A model generated the notes under the pieces. It was not told where the DNA came from, made no database searches, and saw only the letters and a list, made by a program, of their open reading frames with translations. A stretch of DNA of 64,000 bases, from positions 124,001 to 188,000 of the forward strand of contig JADCRB010000001.1 in the NCBI GenBank assembly GCA_021464245.1, written 5' to 3'. A program made the translations under genes and the position numbers. Shown here in pieces: positions 23,037 to 34,575 of the stretch. Source of the DNA: Carallia brachiata. Taxonomy: Eukaryota; Streptophyta; Magnoliopsida; Malpighiales; Rhizophoraceae. Numbering within the stretch: the first letter of the stretch is position 1; the number at the start of each line of letters is the position of its first letter.

Positions 23037-23046
23037 AAAACAAAAG

Positions 23047-24189
23047 AAAATGTTTCTACTCTTACCTTACATATATTTTATAGGTATTAGTTAGTTAATT
23101 AATAATGTGAAGTGATGGCAAACCTACGATAGGTACATATTCCCTTACAATTCGAATCCTTGTTTACATAAGCAGATAAGATAAGCCACCAAAACTCCTC
23201 CTATCAAGCTCTAGAGCTAAAAAAGAAAAAAAAAATCAAAATTTTGTCTCAAGCGATGTAATATCTTTTTGAGCAATAATACATAATTACGCATAAATAC
23301 CAACGTAATCTTATTTAACGGATCTGACAGTTCTTTTTTGAATAGGTTTTGTTATTCAACAGTTTATATTATTTTGTTATTATTTTGCAAACATTATCGT
23401 GAAATCCAAAACTTTTTTCTGATATTTTTTTGAATTTATCCATGGAAACAAAATCTTCCTTTGAATGAATTAAACTTTCGGTGTTTGCTATTTATATTTT
23501 AAAATATGTGAGTATAATTTACTCATCTTCTAAATTACCTCCTACCTATTGTGGAGGTTAATAAGTAAGAGACTACCTTTTAGCTGAAAACCCAATTATT
23601 TATTTTTATCCAAATAAAATTCTTTCCTAATACACCGTAACCCCTTTCTTTCATCCTTTTGAAATCCAATCAGATCGCTCTTTAAACCTACAGCGTCCCA
23701 CTCTTCGAAATCCAATTCTCTCCTAATGGTGGATTCTACTGGCCAATCCTGTTGTTAGATGGTACAGCCATTAAGAGGGCAAAGGAAGTGCCAATAATCA
23801 CATTTTTGCTCTTACTGTACTAATACAGAAAACATTTTGGTACCAAAAGATTCAAAAATGCTAGAGAAAATCTGGAAGCGAGGATAATACACTTCGGAAA
23901 ATATGACATTGATCGACTTGGAATCATACAATAGTGAATTGCAAGCGAGCTTAAATTGCTTCACGACACAATAATTCTGAAATATATTGAACAATTGAAA
24001 AATACAGCAAAACGTTATGGATTTATGAAAATCGCATGTCAGTATTACCTGTGGAAATCATTCTTATTTTGCATTTGCTAGGATAATTGAGATGCTCAAT
24101 TATTGGTTAATAATATTCGTTATCACCGAGGTAAAGGGAATTTGAAACAAAGCCCCATATCAAAACATTGTGCACATAGGTACGCGAAA
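23047..24189. other. AT-rich intergenic DNA
   Basis: No gene supported. A short less-biased stretch at 23640-23800 contains no frame I recognise. Confidence 0.45.
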
Positions 24190-24928
24190 AAAAAAATCCA
24201 GTCAAATAGGTACTCTAATTTCACGCATTTGCACTTAATTCTAAACCTTTGTGTAGTTGAGTACTCAAAACTAAATAACTTGAATCATATTATACTCAAA
24301 TTAGGAGCATATGTATTTTATTTTAAAAATAAAATATATTTGGTTACTTCAAATTTGAGTCAGCTGGTACTCGAACTATTTATATTTAATTTTAAAAAAT
24401 TTGAGTAGAGAGATTCAAAACTAAAAATTTAAGTACAATTATACTTATACTCAAATTTAAAGTATTTGTACTTAATTCTAAAAATTTGAATTGCTTGTAC
24501 TTAAAACTCAAAATTTGAGTCTTCTCGTATTCAAATTTGGAGTATGTACTTAATTTTTAAAATTTCAGTAGTTAGATACTAAAAACTAAACATTTAGGTA
24601 CAATTGTACTTATTCTCAAATTTAACATACTTATACTTATTTCTAACAAACTGAGTAGTTTGTATTTAAAACTCAAAATTTGAATTTTCTTGTACTCAAA
24701 TTTAGAGTATTTGTATTTAATTTTAAAATTTTAAGTAGGTAGATACTCAAAATTAAAAATTTAAGTATAATTTTTACTTCTACTCAAATTTAAAGTATTT
24801 ATACTTAATTCTAACAATTTGAATAACTTGTACTTAAAACTCAAAATTTGAGTCTTCTCGTACTTAAATTTAGAGTATTTGTACTTAATTTTAAAAGTTT
24901 GAATAATTATGTACTCAAAACTAAAAAT
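24190..24928. repeat. AT-rich tandem repeat, about 166-bp period (left part)
   Basis: The phrase AACTCAAAATTTGA, followed by a TCTTCTCGTA-like segment, recurs at about 24504, 24669 and 24837, giving a period near 166 bases. Each unit also contains AAAATTTAAGTACAATT, ATACTCAAATTTAAAGTAT and TACTTAATT words, many of them locally palindromic. The array is cut at 24933 by the gypsy element and continues at 35398. Confidence 0.8.
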
Positions 24929-24933
24929 TTAAG
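24929..24933. repeat. Target site duplication TTAAG (left)
   Basis: TTAAG directly precedes the gypsy LTR and is repeated at 35398-35402 directly after the other LTR. Joining the flanks with one copy gives AAAATTTAAGTACAATTG, a word found in intact monomers of the surrounding tandem repeat, which confirms the insertion site. Confidence 0.92.
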
Positions 24934-25766
24934 TGAAACGGGTAAATTTCGAGTCTAAAACAATTAGACTCGAAAATATAAAAATAAATTATAAATAAAA
25001 AATTTAAAATAAAAAAAAATTTACGTGGGGTCGATCTTTGTAGATCCTCCGATTAGTGTTCTTTCGTGACTCTGTCAAGGGCTGTACGAGCTTGATCTTG
25101 ACAGTAATAAATTCCACAGCTTTTTTTTGAACTGGGTAGACTGAAACTAGATCTGAGGTAGACGTCTGGGCTACATTTAAGAACTGCAGAGACCTGATCC
25201 GAGTCAATCTGGCTTAATTTCACCAAAGGCCGAGGTGGCTTGTTTTCGGATGAGTTGCCTGAACTTTGCTGAGGGCCGTATGAGACTTGATCCCAGCCGG
25301 ATTTGTAATAATTTGATATTTTTAGATATATATTCTCATAAATTCAGATTTAGAGCGATTAGAGAATACAAACCCAAAAATAAATTTAGAAATGGAAACA
25401 GCAAATTTTTTTGAGCTTACACCTGAAATATCTCTCAAAACAGAGTTAGGAGAGTATACTGCAGAGTAAAACACGTAAGAAAAGAAGAAATTTTCTTGAG
25501 AGATTTTCAAAAAAAAATTTTTTCTCTCAAATTCTCTGTATTTTTCTGTTTACAGATTTGCTGAATATGTTTTGAACTGAGGAGGCGATGACCTATTTAC
25601 AGGACTCCTTTCCCATGTGAACATCACATGGAAAAGGAATTTTTTTTCCCTTTTTTTTTTTCTTTAGGTCGGCGTTGCCAAATTTGAATTTGAATTTGGC
25701 AACGCCGACCATTGACTCTTTCTTTTCTTCTTTTTTTTTATATTAAATGAAAAGAACGCGTTTACA
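24934..25766 (-). repeat. 3' LTR of gypsy element
   Basis: On the plus strand it runs from TGAAACGGGTAAATTTCGAG to GCGTTTACA, so it has TG/CA termini. It is matched along its length by the LTR at 34576-35397. It contains an internal palindrome around GGTCGGCGTTGCCAAATTTG (about 25668-25710), absent in part from the other LTR. This is the downstream LTR because the coding strand is minus. Confidence 0.95.
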
Positions 25767-25783
25767 AATGTCCCCACTTCAAG
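25767..25783 (-). other. Polypurine tract next to 3' LTR
   Basis: On the minus strand CTTGAAGTGGGGACATT immediately precedes the LTR start TGTAAACG. The GAAGTGGGGA core is the likely plus-strand priming site. The same sequence lies next to the LTR of the deleted derivative at 5377. Confidence 0.7.
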
Positions 25784-27854
25784 GGTCGGTAAAGAAGAAC
25801 TTTGCGGTTGTGATCCGATCCGAGTCTTGAAGTCTAGCTTGAAGTTTGAAACGTCTTGATAAACATTGAATGTTGAAATCTTCTATTTCTGACTAACCCA
25901 ACTGTTGTTGAATCGCAATGGAAACCAATATGATCTTGAGAAAGTTAGCAATCCAGTCAATATAAAAATTGGCATTCTGGCTCTAGGTGAGGTCGAGCTT
26001 TCATAGCTCGCAAAAGATTTCTTATATGTCTTAAAGTTCCATAGCTCTGGTGAGGATGATCCGATAGGCAAAGAATTTGAACCTTCCCATGAGGAAGACC
26101 CAGCACTACGGAACTTCAAGACCGGTACACAGAGAGACTAACTGTAGTGATGATTCCAAGTCTGCTCCGATGTAAGGAGAGTAGTTGTAACTTCCCTGTA
26201 CGTTGCCGCATCTAAAGGAAGATTAGGATGATTGCAGCTTCTCATCCCTCTGTGGTAGATGTGAACTAAGGATAATAGTTGGAACTCCATGACACCGATG
26301 GCGTTAGAGCCTGAGTTTCGAGGGATTTTAAGAATCCCTTGAGGAGGACTACTTCTTCTTTTCTTAGCTCGTGCGCCTCCAACTTCTTGATCAAAGAACT
26401 TTTTAAGACAAGTGCAGAGACTAGCCATTTTCTTTTTGAAGAAGAGCTGAGGGGTGAGTATTACAACTTGGGCATGCAGGATATATATACATACATTAAA
26501 GAGTTTTTTTTTTTTTGAAAAGTCAAAAAAAATGTACGTAGAATCAAATAGGGTCATCAACGTCCCTTTCCCACATAAGAGACAAAAGAGACAGCGGCTG
26601 ACGCGCGTCACAAAAGTCGTTACCGTGTGTTGTATAAGTCATTGTCGTGTGCTGCAGAAGTCATTACACCTTATCTTGTCAGCCGTCCTGGCGAGGCCCG
26701 AGGCGTAGCTCCAAGTCAAGCTCAGCCTCGTCTGGTGGGCCGATGATGTTGACGTCGCTGGAGCCTTCCAGCTGGTTGATGTTGCTGGAATATTTTGGGA
26801 AGAGGGCCAAAGTTTCGCCGGAATGACTTCCTTCTGCTAGAAAAGTCCCTCCTGAACTTAAGTACTTAGGAGGGATGAACCCTTGACTGACTCCGTAAGA
26901 CTACCAGGACTAGTACGCATGCTCCTACAGGCTACAGCTTTGATCGTTATAGCCTGAAGAGACCATTGCAGTGGTAGAATTCGGACCTGCTTTATTTGAG
27001 GGCGAAGCTGTACCGATGGGATCTACTATCAGAACGGCTAACTGTACTTTGGAAAAAGCAGTTCTCAGTGTTGGTTTCTTCCTGCTTCTCCGATTTTAGA
27101 ACCAATAAAACACATTTTTTCCTTTGATCGCCCCGAGCGGGCGCAGTCGTAAGACAAGTTGGTAAATCTAAGATGTATTAGGAATAATACCTCCATTATT
27201 ATGGAAGACTTCCTCCAACATTTGCAGTTGCGCCATGGTTGGTTGCCACCTTTTGCGGGGTAACTTTTCTTCTCCCTTGTCTTGAGGTTCTGCAACTGGT
27301 TCCATCTTTTTTGTAGCAGAGCAGCAAAGGTCTGGTATGTGGTGAAGATCGGTTGAGTCTGAGGCTGGGTTTCAGACTCAAACCCTCCGTCGTTTTTATA
27401 TTTTTGGGCCGTTCACAGTTTATACTCATGTGGACCAGGAGTTGGATTGAATTTTGAACTTGGATTCTGAACTGTGTCTGAAACTTGAGATTTTTGGGTT
27501 TCGGGTTTTTGGATTGGATTTGGGTTTTTGGGCCTAGGTTTTGTATGTGGGTTTTAAATTGGACTTTGAGTTTTTGGGCTTTCTTGACTTGGACTTTTTG
27601 GATTTGGGTCGAGTGTTTGGGTTTTGGATCTTGACTTAATTTTCAGGCTTTTGAGTTGGGCTTGAGTTTTCTGATTTGGGCTCGAGTTTTCTGATTTGGG
27701 CTCAAGTGTTTGGGCTCAAGTGTTTGGGCTTGGATTTTCGCTTAGAGTTTCAGATCGAGACTTCCAAACTTTTTTTTTTATTTTTTTTATTTTTTTATTT
27801 TTTTCTTTTATTTTTTTTCTATTTTTTTGATTTTTTTCTTTTTTTTAAACATAT
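25784..27854 (-). other. 3' spacer of gypsy element
   Basis: About 2 kb between integrase and PPT with no conserved protein. Open frames at 26138-26611 and 27065-27429 (minus) show no family similarity and their counterparts in the deleted copy (5377-7600) are not preserved as frames, so they are not supported genes. From 27430 to 27760 the plus strand is strongly G/T-rich with tandem TTTGGGCT and TTGGATTTTGGG-like words, then a 75-base T-rich tract. Confidence 0.7.
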
Positions 27855-28933
27855 TTATACATAATACTGTTTCAAAAATTTACCATTGATCGGGCTAATT
27901 TGGACGCCTTCTTGGTCTGACAGCATGTAAACGTTGTGAGTATAGGCCTGCACTAAGTATGGCCCGTCCCATTTGGAAGTAAGCTTGTCACCAGGCCGAT
28001 GCTTCATGTTGATGGGCCGTCGCACTGCAAGAACAAGGTCTCCAACTTGAAAAGATCGAGGACGGACCCTGCGGTTGAACGTGTTGGTGAGCCGGGCTTG
28101 GTAGCACTCAAGTTGCTGTTGTGCTTCGAGCCTCCTTTCATCAAGGGCTTCTAACTCATCCAGACGTAGGCGAGCATTCTCCTCCTGTGTGAGTCCTTCC
28201 AGAACAGCCATGCGCAGAGATGGAATCTGTGTTTCCAACGGCAGTATTGCTTCGACACCGTAGACAAGTGAGTATGGCGTCGCCTGTGTTGGAGTCCGGT
28301 AAGTTGTACGATACGCCCATAATGCCTCCGGAATTCTGTCATGCCAATCTCTTTTGGATTTAGAGACTACCTTCCGCAACAGGTTGCATAAGGTCTTGTT
28401 GAATGCTTCAGCCAAGCCATTTGCTGGGGCATTGTACATGGATGACTTGTACTGCTTGAACTTGAACTTCTCGCAGAGCTTGTCGATCAAGCTGTTGTAG
28501 AACTGCTTACCATTATCAGTGATGATGAATCGAGGGACTCCATAGCGATAGATCAGCTGAGTCCGGATGAAATTGGCAACATGCTCCTTCTTTACCTCTC
28601 TAAGTGGAATGGCTTCAGCCCATTTTGAGAAGTAGTCGTTGCTGCGAGGATGTACAGGTGACCCAGGGATGACTTTGGCAAGGGCCCCACTAAGTCGAGA
28701 CCCCAAGCTTCAAAGGGCCAGGATGAGACAGTTGGATGCAGTGGCTCCGGTGGTTGATGTATGTAATTCGCATGAAATTGACAAGCTTGACAGGTTTTAG
28801 CAAACTCAATTGAATCACGTACCATGTTGGCCAGTAGTATCCCATCCTTCTGAGAAGTGCAACTTAGGCCCTGATTGATGTCCGCCACAAACACCAGAAT
28901 GTGCTTCAGTGAGAGCCTGTTTTGCCTCTTCAT
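27855..28933 (-). pseudogene. Gypsy integrase domain
   Basis: Two overlapping frames (28933-28592 and 28706-27855) give a near-complete integrase, the enzyme that inserts the cDNA copy into the chromosome. The zinc-finger end retains CQACQFH; the histidine part upstream is disturbed. The catalytic core has GLDLVGPLPK (first D, about 28690), IITDNGKQF (second D, about 28520) and NGLAEAFNKT (E, about 28410), with 35 residues between the second D and E as in active DD35E integrases. The C-terminal part includes GDLVLAVRRP and GPYLV, ending at NGKFLKQYYV. A frameshift joins the two frames around 28600-28700. Confidence 0.93.
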
Positions 28934-28935
28934 TG

Positions 28936-29720
28936 CTAGGCAGCGAAGTAAAACTCCATCAAAAGACCTTCGATACAGAGCATCCTTGAGATATATGAAG
29001 CGGGGAGCTCGTCGTTGAATTTCTGTCTTATGACGACGATCTTCGGGCAGCTTCCCGTGCTGTAGGTAGTCAATGATTGGTTGGCGCCAATCCTCGTCTC
29101 CTCCGCGAGACGTACAGATACAGCGTTGGCTGCTGTAGTTTCTTCATCATCCTTTGGCACTATCCATTTCTGGCATACGGCAACAACTGTAGCCTGAATT
29201 TTTGACTTTGCAAGAGAAGTGGCCAGGTTAGCCAACGCGTCTGCCTGAGTGTTTTCTCGTCGAGGCACATGCTCCAAAGTGATGCTTTCAAATTCATCCA
29301 TTAGCTGTCGAGCACGTTGATGGTAAGGCAAAGGTCCTCTTTCTTCACATCATACAATCCTGTAAGTTGGTTGATGACGAGCTGGGAATCTCCATGGACT
29401 TCTATAGTTGGAATCTTCATATCGACAGCCATTTGAAGACCAATGATCAAAGCCTGGTATTCAGCAACATTATTTGAACATAACTCACCGAGAATGATAG
29501 CATATGGTAGTATTTGTCGTTGAGGAGTGACAAACACTATGCCGGCACCAGCACCATCACGCGCTTGCTGCACCATCAAAGAACATCGTCCATGGTGGTA
29601 GTGTCTCAATGTAAAAGACCTCTTCATCTGGAAGATCATCTGTGAACTCCCAATCTGACGGACAGGGTGATCTGCAAGGAAGTCTGCTAGAGCTTGTCCT
29701 TTGACTGCTTTTTGAGGCAC
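28936..29720 (-). pseudogene. Second (aRNase H-type) domain of Tat element
   Basis: After the retroviral-type RNase H comes a second RNase H: TMFFDGAA (catalytic D, near 29575), GAGAGIVFVTP, NNVAEYQALIIGL (catalytic E) and VHGDSQLVINQLTG (second D), then EHVPRRENTQADALANLATS. This extra domain marks the Tat/Ogre/Retand lineage. The frame is broken into 29720-29301 and 29331-28936, and a linker region to the integrase follows. Confidence 0.88.
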
Positions 29721-30299
29721 GTAGACAATGTCGTAGCTTTAGTAGGATTACTGCCCACTTGGCAAGTCGTCCTGACAAGATTGGTCTAGATAAGATATAT
29801 TTGACAGGATCAGCTCTGGCAATGAGACGTACCGTGTGAGCTTGCATGTAGTGCCTCAGCTTGTCAATGGCAAAGAACAGTGCTAGACATGTCTTTTCAA
29901 TGGGCGAATAACTCAGCGGACCGTTTAGTGTTCTGCTCAAGTAGTACAGGGCAACTTCCTTTCCCTGCTCGTTTTCCTGTGCAAGCAAGGCTCCCAAAGA
30001 TCTTTCCTGCGCTGCAATGTAGAGAATCAACGACTTTCCTTGAATTGGAGCTCCCAGGACTGGTGGATTGGAAAGGTACTTCTTTATGCTCTCAAAGGCT
30101 TTGCTGCAAGTTTCGTCCCACTCGAAGTTGACATCCTTCTTCATCAACCGATAGAAAGGTTGACATCTCCCGGCTAAATTGGAGATGAAACGGCGAATGT
30201 AGCCAGCTTTCCTTGTAAACTTCGCAGCTCGTGCAGGTTTTTAGGTTCAGGCATCTTTTGAATTGCCTCAACCTTTGACTGATCAACTTTGATTCCACG
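29721..30299 (-). pseudogene. Gypsy RNase H (RT-linked)
   Basis: The frame from 30147 has WDETCSKAFESIKKYL, then LYIAAQERSLGALLAQE, YYLSRTL and SPIEKTCLALFFAIDKLRHYM, the usual features of the RT-linked RNase H of Ty3/gypsy elements, which digests the RNA template during reverse transcription. Frame changes occur at about 30150 and 29750. Confidence 0.88.
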
Positions 30300-31288
30300 A
30301 TGGCGCACCACGAACCCTAGAAACTTTCCTGATGTGACACCGAATGCGCACTTGAGAGGGTTCATTTTGAGCTGATGCCTCGAAGTCTTTCGAACACGTC
30401 TTGAGATCCTCGAGGTGGTCTTTGCGCTTCTTAGTCTTTACAACTAAGTCATCAACATAACATTCTACAATCTTGTGCAGCATGTCATCAAAAATTTTTT
30501 GCATAGCACGTTGATAAGTGGCGCCAGCATTTTTTAATCCAAACGGCATAACTTTGTAGCAGTATATACCTTTTGGGGTGCGGAATGCTGTCAACTCCTC
30601 GTCTGGTGCCATTCTGATTTGGTTATAGCCTGAAGAACCATCCATGAAGGACAATGCTTCGTGACCCGTTGTTGCATCGACTGTGATCTCCGTTATGGGC
30701 AACGGAAAGTCATCTTTCGGGCAGGCCTTTAAGATCTCGAAAATCAACACATACCCTCAACTGTCCATTCTTCTTTCTTACCGGGACAATGTTGGCAATC
30801 CACGTTGGGTAGGTGACCTCTCGGATGAAGCCAGCATTGATCAGCTTGTTCACCTCCTCCTCGATTTGTGGAATGAGTTCCGGGCGGAACCGTCGTTGTG
30901 GCTGCTTGACAGAACGAACCTTCTTTACTGCTAGACGATGCACCGCAATTTTCGGGTCAAGTCCAGGCATTTCTTTGTAACTCCATGCGAACACGTCCCT
31001 GTATTGACTTAATACCTGAACATATTCTTGCTCTTCTTCTGCAGTAAGTAAAGCACTTACAAATGTAGGTCGAGGATCTTCCGGAGAGCCAAGATTGACC
31101 TCCTTGAGTTCATCAACAGTTGCTTGGCCACCATCTTCAAGTTCCGGGGGAGCCTCCTTCACTTCACCGTCTGATGAGTCGGAATCAGCCTCCTCGCTAA
31201 TTGTGACATGAAATGTAGAACCTCTGACTTCACCTTCTTTGTTTGACTGGATGCTTCCTGTTTGGTGGTGTGGTGATGGCACGTGCAT
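30300..31288 (-). pseudogene. Gypsy reverse transcriptase
   Basis: The frame 31288-30710 contains YRDVFAWSYKEMPGLDP, an RRFRPELIPQIEEEV block, WIANIVPVRKKNG and RVCVDFRDL. A one-base insertion near 30731 shifts the frame, and 30750-30283 continues with CPKDDFPLP, a LSFMDGSSGYNQI block and the catalytic ECYVDDLVVKTK (YVDD at 30448-30459). A further frame change near 30385 precedes KMNPLKCAFGV..GKFLGF. The domain order is complete but three frames are needed, so it is inactive. Confidence 0.92.
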
Positions 31289-32473
31289 CAGCTGCTCGGC
31301 TTCGGCTCTTTAGCGTGATCCGCACAGGTGACTTCTCCTGATAGCCTAAGCCAGGTCGGGACTGTGATGTTGAGAAGCGCGCCATGTTTGGACGACAGTG
31401 TACCCATTGTGCTCGGGTTTGAGAAGTCATAGCCCGCTTTGGTCAAAAGCTTGTATGCATTAGGATCAAATCCTTCATGTGTTCTTCTTTCTGGAAGTGA
31501 GCCGCCTTCGACTGCCCCATGTGTGGTTTGACGAAGCCTTTTAATGGTTTTGAGGACAAAACCGGCTCAATCTTTGGTATCGGCAGAGTGTAAGTCTCCT
31601 TCAGGTTGTGCAGTCCTTTGTTTGGGTTGGCTATGTCCTTGCTCCTGTTTAAGATCAATACAATAAGAGAAAGGGGGTTGACCTTCTGAGCGTCGTGACT
31701 TCGGCACATAGCGTAGGACTGGAGTGGAGCTTGAAGATGCAACATCCTTCGGACGAAGTTCAGCAAGCTGTGGCAGCTTTTCATTTGTTGGAGCCTGGGT
31801 TGAGCATTGGCAGGTTCTTCGACAGCTTTTCCCTTTTTGTGGATGCCCCCAGTCCAAGTAGCTTTTGATGGAATGATCTCGGATTGTCTGTGTCGGTGAA
31901 ACTGCATCCGCCAAATGTGATTCAGCATCATCAAACGGCTTTAAATCAGTATTGACCTTTTGAACGCCATCATTGTAGTACTTGAAACACTGATGCAGGC
32001 TTGAGAGCACAACTCTATTTCCATGAATCTACGGTCGTCCTAGCAACATCTTATACGTGGTACGTGCATCGATCACATGAAATAGAGTGCTAGAAGTGAG
32101 ATTACCAATAGTTAGTTCCAAGCGAATCATCCCAATTGCTTTCTGTCTTCCTTGATTAAAGCCATGAATCATCAAGCGGCTGTCTGATAAATCATCCATG
32201 CTGATGCTGAGCTCCTTTATGGTGGATTTTGGGATAATATTGACTGCTGAGCCATCGTCGATCAGAATACGTCGGACCTTTTATTCTCACATAACCTGAT
32301 ACATGCAATGGTCAATTGTGGGGTTTGGACCCCAACAGGAGATCCTCATCTGAAAATGAGATAGCGGAGTAACATTCGACGTGATTTTGGGCCGCCTGAT
32401 GCTTCACCGAGCTGGAATTACTTGATGGCAGAGATCCAGCTGAAGTATGGAGAGTGTTACTAACTTGGTTCTG
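31289..32473 (-). pseudogene. Gypsy protease region and linker
   Basis: The aspartic protease active site reads LIDDGSAV on the minus strand at about 32245-32265, followed by a MIHGFN-like segment and RTTYKMLLGRPWIH-like remains near 32050. The rest is a linker to reverse transcriptase rich in polar residues. Multiple stops interrupt all frames between 32470 and 32010. Confidence 0.75.
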
Positions 32474-33966
32474 TCATACTTTTGTCAATTGCAAAGTTGC
32501 AAATAGCTGAGGGTTAGCAAGAAGAGTTTGAAGAGTTTCATATACCTTCTTCATTGTCGACTTTTTGTCATCGAGCTGTTCCTCCTTACAGTGTGTCGCC
32601 TCTTCTGATGGATTTGAAGTGATGGTTGTCTGGTTTGCTGAGGTTACACCTTCTTGGTCCAGAATGATTTTATTCTGGCTCTTGAGCTTCATGATTAGTT
32701 CCTTCATGACAAAACATTTCTCAGTTGGATGACTTACTATGCGGTGATATTTACAGAATCTTGGATCGCTGACTCGATCCTTTTCAGTGGGCCACTTGCA
32801 CTCTGGGAGTTCGATCAGCTTCGCCTCCAAGAGTTGTTCAAGAATGTCAGGGACGTCTGAGTCAGGGAATGGATACTGCTTCTGCTCCAACTGTCACAAT
32901 GTCACCTTCCGTCTTTCCTGTTGTTTTGGCTAAATTATTTGGGTCAGAGGATTTACCTTAGTTTCAGATCCCACTTTTACTGGTGCAACTTCAACAGTCA
33001 TCACTTCTTTTCCTTTTCCTAAACTGTTGGGTTTCTTAATCTCCCTTCTGCCTCCTTGCTGGTCCAACTGAATGGGAACCATACCCCCGAAGTCTGGATG
33101 CTTATCTCCATATCATGTGCGCGTGTCGTCAATTCTTCGAAGGTTCGGGGTTTGATTCCCTGCAGGATGTATAACAGCTCCCAATGCATTCCCTGGATGC
33201 ACATCTCTACGGCAGAAATCTCCGTCAGGCGATCTTTGCAGTCTAAGCTGAGGGCACGCCATCTGCTGATATATTCGACAACGGGCTCTCATTTCCTTTG
33301 TTTGGTGCTGGTAAGCTCCATCATACTTACCGTCCTTCGAGTGCTGAAAAATCTGTTGAGGAACTCTCGTTGTAGCTGTTCCTAACTGTCGATCGATTCT
33401 AGTTCAAGATTTATGAACCAGGTGAAAGCGGTCTCCCTGAGTGAACGAACAAACTGCTTCACCAAGAGATCTCCGTAAGTAACTGCGTTGTTGCAAGTTT
33501 CAACGAAGTGGGCGATGTGCTGTTTGGGATCGCCTCATCCGTCGAATTGTTTAAATTTGGGCGGCTGGTAGCCCAAAGACATGTTGAGACTTTCGATCCG
33601 TCTAGTGTACGGTTTGGCATACATCTGTGATCCTTGGAAGGATGTAGCTTGTTGCAGGCGGATCGTATTAGCTATCATTTCCTGTAATTGTTGAACAGAT
33701 AGCGAAGCTACAGAATTTTAGGGTGGCAGCTGTGTAAAACTACCTGGTTGCTTTTCTGCAGTGAAGATGTCAGCTGGTGTGGCTTCTGGAGTGAAACCGG
33801 GTGTATATGGTTGGTCCTCGCGGATTTCAGGATCAACTTGGATCGGAGCTTTTCTTTTGAGAGCGGCGATCTGTTGATCTTTTCCTTCCACAACTCTGAT
33901 TAACTGCAAAATCTTGTTCTCTAATTCTGAAATCATTTCTTCTGTGCTGGTTGTGTTGGTCATCAT
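32474..33966 (-). pseudogene. Gypsy gag (capsid) polyprotein
   Basis: It starts at ATG 33966 with a coiled-coil-like segment (EEMISELENKILQLIRVVEG). The capsid region follows, with GYQPPKFKQFDG, DPKQHIAHFVETCNNA, KQFVRSLRETAF and EMCIQGMHWELLYILQGIKP. The C-terminal segment (32890-32474) has DPRFCKYHRIVSHPTEKCF, the C/H-rich motif common in Tat-type gag. Gag packages the RNA into particles. Stops at 33718-33720 (TAA) and 33535-33537 (TGA) and frame changes near 33000 make it non-functional. Its N-terminal part is the only gag retained in the deleted copy at 7898-8280. Confidence 0.88.
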
Positions 33967-34575
33967 GACGGCAACAGATGAGGCTCCGCGAAAGACTGGG
34001 GGAAAGAACTCTTCTGATTTCTCTGTATGGATCTCTACAGAATGAGTTGGATTCTGTTGAGCGGGTTTCGTCGTGTTGTACCCGACTTCGATCGAGGTGG
34101 ATGATCGACTTCTCCATGCGGCAAGAGAGTCAGGGAAGAGATCATGTTGTTATGCGAGTTGTGGACTCTCTGTCTCGATATTTTGTCGGGTTTGGACGGC
34201 AAGAAATTGTGTCTGTCCGCGAGTTTCTGGATCTGCGTACCCAGGTAGAGTAGTTGATGCAGGCAGTGGAACAGGTTGCCTTCTTTTTTGTGGCAGCGGT
34301 TGTACTCTTTTTTAGTGTCATTTGATGTGCTGGATACTTATTAAAATTTTTGTTTACTTTTTTTTTTTTTACCTTTTTTATCTTTTTCTCTATTTTGTCT
34401 TTTTCCCTTTTTCTTTTTCTTTTTCTTTTTTTTTCTCGGTTCTTCCTTTTTTCCTTTTTCCTTTGTTTCTTTTCTTTTTTCTTTTTCGCTGCTTCTTTTT
34501 TTCTTTTTTTTGTTTTTTTTTTTTAAAGAACAAGAGATGGGAGGTGAATAGGTCCCACTGGGCGTGCAAAAAATT
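33967..34575 (-). other. 5' leader of gypsy element with putative PBS region
   Basis: Untranslated leader between LTR and gag. Directly inside the LTR the minus strand reads TTTTTTGCACGCCCAGTGGG, matched in the deleted copy by TTTCTGACACGGCCAGTGAG; this shared block is the probable primer binding region, though I could not assign the tRNA. A pyrimidine tract (about 34350-34525 on the plus strand) makes a long purine tract on the coding strand. Confidence 0.55.

Noticed and set aside
24190..24928. Possible CRISPR-like array
   Set aside because: The repeats are contiguous, about 166 bp long and AT-rich, with no unique spacers; in a plant nuclear sequence this is a tandem satellite.
26138..26611. 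157-residue minus-strand open frame in the gypsy 3' spacer
   Set aside because: Not preserved as a frame in the related deleted copy and no recognisable domain; treated as spacer.
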